Shown here: positions 29,671 to 32,186 of the stretch, in pieces
Layout of the letters: every line of letters begins with the position of its first letter
Position numbering within the stretch: position 1 is the first letter of the stretch
Virus record (IMG/VR): IMGVR_UViG_3300027974_000095
Coordinates: 1-32,186 of that record
Direction: 5' to 3' (one strand)
Length of the DNA stretch: 32,186 bases
Source of the DNA: a virus
The notes under the pieces: generated by a model
Databases searched by the model: none
What the model was told of the DNA's origin: nothing
What the model saw: the letters and a program-made list of their open reading frames with translations, nothing else
Position numbers and translations under genes: made by a program

Positions 29671-31098
29671 TTATGCTACGCGAGGCAGATTTCTGCGCAG
29701 CGGCTTGTTCCAGGACACCTTCGCACCGCCAAATGCACCGATTACCGCGTCTGAGGCAAACGTCAGGCAGAACGCATCAGCGCGGTCAGGACTCGGGAAA
29801 CCGCGCTTTCTGATCTCGTCCTTGCCCTCAATCTGAATCTTTCCGCTGGACGTGAACGAATACCGGACGATGGCGAGTTCACTGACCAGCGCCTCGTCCC
29901 TGGGCATCTTGCAGTCGCGGCCCTCCAGCCAGGCTTTGGCCTTGTGCCATAACTCAGCCTTCAGATTCCTGTACGTCGCGCCCATCGCTGGACTCTCGGA
30001 CACGTTGATGCCGCGACAAGGCAGATTCAGTTCCCGCAGCCTGTCAACCACTCCCGCGCCCAGGCCGATGCTATCCACCAGGATTTCCATTGGCCTCTCT
30101 GACGGCGGCAGCGCCTCATACTCGGAGACCACCGCGCCGGTGAGTTGCATCAGGTCCAGGTTCTTCCAGGTCTTGATCGGCTCGGTCACCGCGTTCCCCT
30201 TGCGCTTGCAGAGCGCCGACCTATCTGATCCAAACCTGGCAACGTCCAGACCCCAGACCATTGGCGCCGACTGACTCGGCTCAACGTCCCTCTGCTGCGC
30301 CATCTCCAGCAACTCCATAGGGATGACGGTATCATCATCTGAGCGCGGGAACTCCCCAAGCACCCTGATTCGGTAGGCATTGCTCTCCTCGCCGTAGCGC
30401 GCCGCCATCTCCCCCAGATACGCCTCTGAAACCCGGGGGGAGTCGGCGCAGGACACCTTCATGGTGATCCAATCATCCTTCAGCCGGTTGTGGGTGTCGT
30501 AAAAGAAACCCGTGGAGCGCACCGGGTTACCCAGCAATAACGTCACCGCCTTGTGACCCGACATTGAGCCTGCTGCGGCTTCGAACACCGCCTCGGGGAT
30601 ACCGGACGCCTCGTCGGCCACCAGCATGACGTTGTCACTGTGAACCCCTTGCAACGCCTCGGGCTGCTCTGCTCGGCTAGTCCTGGCCGAGATGAACGCC
30701 TCGTTGGGTGCCTCCTTGACCTCAACCCTGTCCTGCTTGACATCCAACTGGTCGGCCAGCATGGGAGGCAACTGCTTAACCCACCGCTTCAGTTCCGCGA
30801 ACAGGGCGTCGTAAAGCTGGCTTGACGTTGGCGCTGTAACGACAATCTTTACAGGGAACCGCAGGAACAGATACCACAGCATTGCCCAGGCCGACGCGGT
30901 ACTCTTGCCCACGCCGTGGCCGGAGCGTACGCTAATGCGTCGGTTTCCAGCCGCAATGTGATTCAGAAACTCTACTTGCCAATTGTCAGGCTCAGTGTTC
31001 AGCACCTCCCTGACAAACAGCACGGGGTCATTCCGGTAGCGCAGGGCGAACTCAATAAACGGGTTATCGGGAACTTCCAAATTTTTTTTTGTAGCCAT
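29671..31098 (-). CDS. terL: Terminase large subunit
   Basis: This 475-residue protein is the packaging motor. ATPase: Walker A SGHGVGKST (59-67), a coupling-type TAPT motif (88-91), Walker B VMLVADE (157-163, D162 and E163), and a GNPVRSTGFF motif (190-199) like the coupling segment of terminases. Nuclease: WGLDVARFGSD (D285), EILVDSIGLGAG (D342) and SPDRADAF (D438, D441), the three acidic sites of the RNase H-like domain that cuts concatemers. It is shorter in the N-terminal region than T4 gp17 but matches podovirus and P22/Sf6-size large subunits. The start at 31098 has no good ribosome site and is followed by an A9 run. It follows terS across a 341-nt gap. Confidence 0.95.
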   Translation of the reverse strand: MATKKNLEVPDNPFIEFALRYRNDPVLFVREVLNTEPDNWQVEFLNHIAAGNRRISVRSGHGVGKSTASAWAMLWYLFLRFPVKIVVTAPTSSQLYDALFAELKRWVKQLPPMLADQLDVKQDRVEVKEAPNEAFISARTSRAEQPEALQGVHSDNVMLVADEASGIPEAVFEAAAGSMSGHKAVTLLLGNPVRSTGFFYDTHNRLKDDWITMKVSCADSPRVSEAYLGEMAARYGEESNAYRIRVLGEFPRSDDDTVIPMELLEMAQQRDVEPSQSAPMVWGLDVARFGSDRSALCKRKGNAVTEPIKTWKNLDLMQLTGAVVSEYEALPPSERPMEILVDSIGLGAGVVDRLRELNLPCRGINVSESPAMGATYRNLKAELWHKAKAWLEGRDCKMPRDEALVSELAIVRYSFTSSGKIQIEGKDEIRKRGFPSPDRADAFCLTFASDAVIGAFGGAKVSWNKPLRRNLPRVA

Positions 31099-31439
31099 AG
31101 TGCGTTGTCAGGTAGGGGGTAGGGGGTCAGTGGAAACGTGGGATCGGTGAGTGTTTAGGTGCTGCCACAACCGCCCCGCCGCCACGGCCAGACGGGGGGG
31201 GGTCGGGCGCCCGCGGCCAGGGAGCGGCCACCTGGCGACGGGCTGCAGCCTGTGGACAACTCAGCACGCTGCGCGTCCCCTCTGACGCTGCGCTATGGTG
31301 CGCGTAACCCGTTGATTCGATTGAGTATTCTGCTGCGCGTCTGAACTTAGTTCATCTGCGCTACTTAATACAGTGTCCATTATGTGAATGAAAACAGGGT
31401 GTTTATGCCTGTTTCTGCTTAATCCTTGAGCAAATGCAC
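31099..31439. other. 341-bp non-coding tract between terS and terL
   Basis: I see no gene here; open frames in it are short and lack ribosome sites. The terL-proximal half (31099-31260) is clearly more GC-rich than the rest of the window. It has G-runs on the plus strand (two tandem TAGGGGG units at 31113-31125 and a G9 run at 31194-31202) and a 6-bp inverted repeat, GCCAGG...CCTGGC (31216-31221/31231-31236). A single CTGTGGACAACT at 31250-31261 resembles the boxes in terS. The terS-proximal half is AT-richer and contains a 7-bp hairpin, AAACAGG...CCTGTTT (31392-31414), without a T-run. No convincing promoter for terL was found. A packaging, replication or leader-RNA role is possible but unproven. 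Confidence 0.55.
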
Positions 31440-31886
31440 TCATTCTGTGGATAACTTAGGCACTACATCTGTGGATAACTGCTCGACCACCTCGACGTGG
31501 CGCAGCGCCTCCATGCGTAAACCCTGGATGCTGATGTTCACGGCCTGCGCCTTGTCAGTGCCGTAGGTCTTCCGATCCCACCTCTCGGCCAGCCACTGGC
31601 GCGTTTTGATCTGGTAACCAGCCTTGCCCTGGTTGGCGTCATCGACGCTGTCCGCAATGGTCACTAGCTCGCAAGCGAATTTGTCTGCCGCGAGCGTGCG
31701 CGCGCGCGTTATTTTAGCGCTGTAGTCGTTATCTTCGATCCAGATGTCGAGCGCACGCTTACTGACGCCCATCCCGATGCAAATGTCCGATATGGATTTA
31801 CCCTCCTCAAACATTAGGAAGATCATCTCCTCATCGAGTTCGTTGAGCAATGCCACGTCACGGTGGACTTTCGGATTCCCAGGCAT
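31440..31886 (-). CDS. terS: Terminase small subunit
   Basis: Taken from ATG 31886, which shares a base with the preceding stop (TGATG), the protein has 148 residues; a start at 31901 is also in frame. Residues about 27-55 (EEGKSISDICIGMGVSKRAL, then DIWIEDNDYSAKI) form a helix-turn-helix for DNA recognition. The centre (ARTLAADKFACELVTIADSV, GYQIKTRQWLAERWDRKTYG) is the oligomerisation part typical of Sf6-type small terminases, where a helix ends in W-x-x-x-K-x-x-K-Y-G. The C-terminal segment has a duplicated LST-D/E motif (138-140 and 145-147), encoded by 13-bp repeats. It would bind the pac or cos site and load the large subunit. Confidence 0.85.
   Translation of the reverse strand: MPGNPKVHRDVALLNELDEEMIFLMFEEGKSISDICIGMGVSKRALDIWIEDNDYSAKITRARTLAADKFACELVTIADSVDDANQGKAGYQIKTRQWLAERWDRKTYGTDKAQAVNISIQGLRMEALRHVEVVEQLSTDVVPKLSTE
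31444..31480 (-). repeat. Two exact 13-bp repeats with TTATCCACA in terS 3' end
   Basis: Read on the minus strand, AGTTATCCACAGA occurs at 31480-31468 and 31456-31444, 24 bp apart (eight codons). The core TTATCCACA (31478-31470 and 31454-31446) equals the consensus DnaA box. A related AGTTGTCCACAGG is at 31261-31249. They could be DnaA sites or terminase-recognition repeats, since small-subunit binding sites often lie in or near terS. Confidence 0.7.
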
Positions 31887-31966
31887 CAGACGGCCCTCCA
31901 ATCGTTTTCAGTCACTTCCAGCACCCTACGTACCACCTCGTCCCATAAGTCACGTCCTGCGCTCAT
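31886..31966 (-). CDS. 26-residue peptide upstream of terS, doubtful
   Basis: A small frame from ATG 31966 encodes MSAGRDLWDEVVRRVLEVTE followed by NDWRAV. It overlaps the previous gene by 17 nt and its stop overlaps the terS start (TGATG). AAGGG lies about 8 nt upstream. It has an amphipathic helix (LWDEVVRRVLEV). Its perfect place in the overlap chain is the main support; such a short product may serve mainly to couple translation into terS. Confidence 0.38.
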   Translation of the reverse strand: MSAGRDLWDEVVRRVLEVTENDWRAV

Positions 31967-32147
31967 TCTTAGCCCTTTCTGCTGCCTTTGTGTCGAACAA
32001 CTTGCCTCCCTTGAATGGTTTGCTGATGTCGATATCGTTCTCCATCTCCTCAAACCCGCTGGAGCCTTGCACCGTTACGGGAACCATTGTCGTACCTGGT
32101 ATCGCTGACTTGATCCCGCGTACCTGAGTCAGAGTCGGACCCGTCAT
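31950..32147 (-). CDS. Small protein upstream of terS, unknown
   Basis: From ATG 32147, with GGAGG 6 nt upstream, the product has 65 residues (MTGPTLTQVRGIKSAIPGTT, then MVPVTVQGSSGFEEMENDID, ISKPFKGGKLFDTKAAERAK). It has no Cys and no membrane segment. The frame stays open to the right edge, so a longer form cannot be excluded, but the strong ribosome site favours this start. A different frame ends with TGA at 32147-32149, overlapping this ATG, and could be the tail of another gene outside the window. The family is not recognised. Confidence 0.5.
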   Translation of the reverse strand: MTGPTLTQVRGIKSAIPGTTMVPVTVQGSSGFEEMENDIDISKPFKGGKLFDTKAAERAKNERRT

Positions 32148-32186
32148 CACCACCTCCAGTTCCGCGAGTGTCCAGATCGACCTCGC

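Noticed and set aside
31392-31414. Hairpin AAACAGG...CCTGTTT as a terminator after terS
   Set aside because: The stem is only 7 bp with a 9-nt loop, and no T-run follows on either strand.
31261-31443. Minus-strand 60-codon frame in the gap between terS and terL
   Set aside because: It has no ribosome site and no domain, and it crosses the GC-rich non-coding tract; it overlaps the terS stop only by chance.
32050-32184. A 44-codon frame open to the right edge, rich in Asp, Gly and Ser
   Set aside because: It overlaps most of the 65-residue gene, which has a clear GGAGG site; without the upstream sequence it cannot be supported.
1-32186. tRNA genes, integrase or attachment site
   Set aside because: I found no cloverleaf-like sequence in the few gaps and no recombinase-like protein, so the lysogenic ability cannot be judged from this window.

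Overview
The window is part of a tailed-bacteriophage (Caudoviricetes) genome or a closely related prophage. It is almost fully coding, with genes chained by ATGA, GTGA, TGATG or TAATG stop-start overlaps and preceded by AGGAG-type ribosome binding sites. A P22/SU10-like portal, an SU10-type (DUF5309) capsid, an SU10-type head-tail adaptor, a gp10-like tail hub and a set of large internal-virion proteins, without tape-measure or sheath genes, point to a short-tailed (podovirus-like) particle. The host is probably a Gram-negative aquatic bacterium. A betaproteobacterial host is a weak inference from the Ea22-like protein style and base composition.

Layout. (A) 1-2743, minus strand: early replication/recombination operon: XRE-like regulator, RuvC-like resolvase, small coiled-coil protein, Cas4/RecB-like PD-(D/E)XK nuclease, SSB-like protein, terminator, then the start of a zinc-finger primase cut by the left edge. 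(B) 2744-2882: divergent control region with promoter-like elements on both strands and two matching GATG-N7-CATC boxes around the rightward -10. (C) 2883-4736, plus strand: small early genes, including three tiny hydrophobic proteins, an Ea22-like protein, a zinc-ribbon protein and a winged-helix-like basic protein. (D) 32147-4703, minus strand: the late operon, read right to left. It runs from terS and terL through small conserved proteins, a glycosyltransferase, a methyltransferase, portal, scaffold, capsid, a strong terminator, a second glycosyltransferase, adaptor, a long run of beta-rich tail/adhesin genes, a lysis cassette (two holin-like proteins and an M15 endopeptidase), a C1q-like tail protein, the gp10-like hub, and internal-virion proteins, the last of which carries a truncated ADP-ribosyltransferase-like domain.

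Main points of interest. A lysis-cassette membrane protein can be read as one 163-residue protein only by a -1 shift at a perfect A_AAA_AAG heptamer (15432-15438). The last late gene holds a PARP/toxin-like ART domain that stops before its expected third motif, at a 34-bp tail-to-tail overlap with the early module. The 3' end of terS carries two exact 13-bp repeats containing TTATCCACA, next to a 341-bp GC-rich non-coding tract. A tail gene has six near-perfect 20-residue tandem repeats. Five genes (28, 32, 55, 51 and 55 residues) and one doubtful 26-residue reading frame are added that a length cut-off would miss.

All functional calls come from reading motifs and from memory of protein families; no database search was run.
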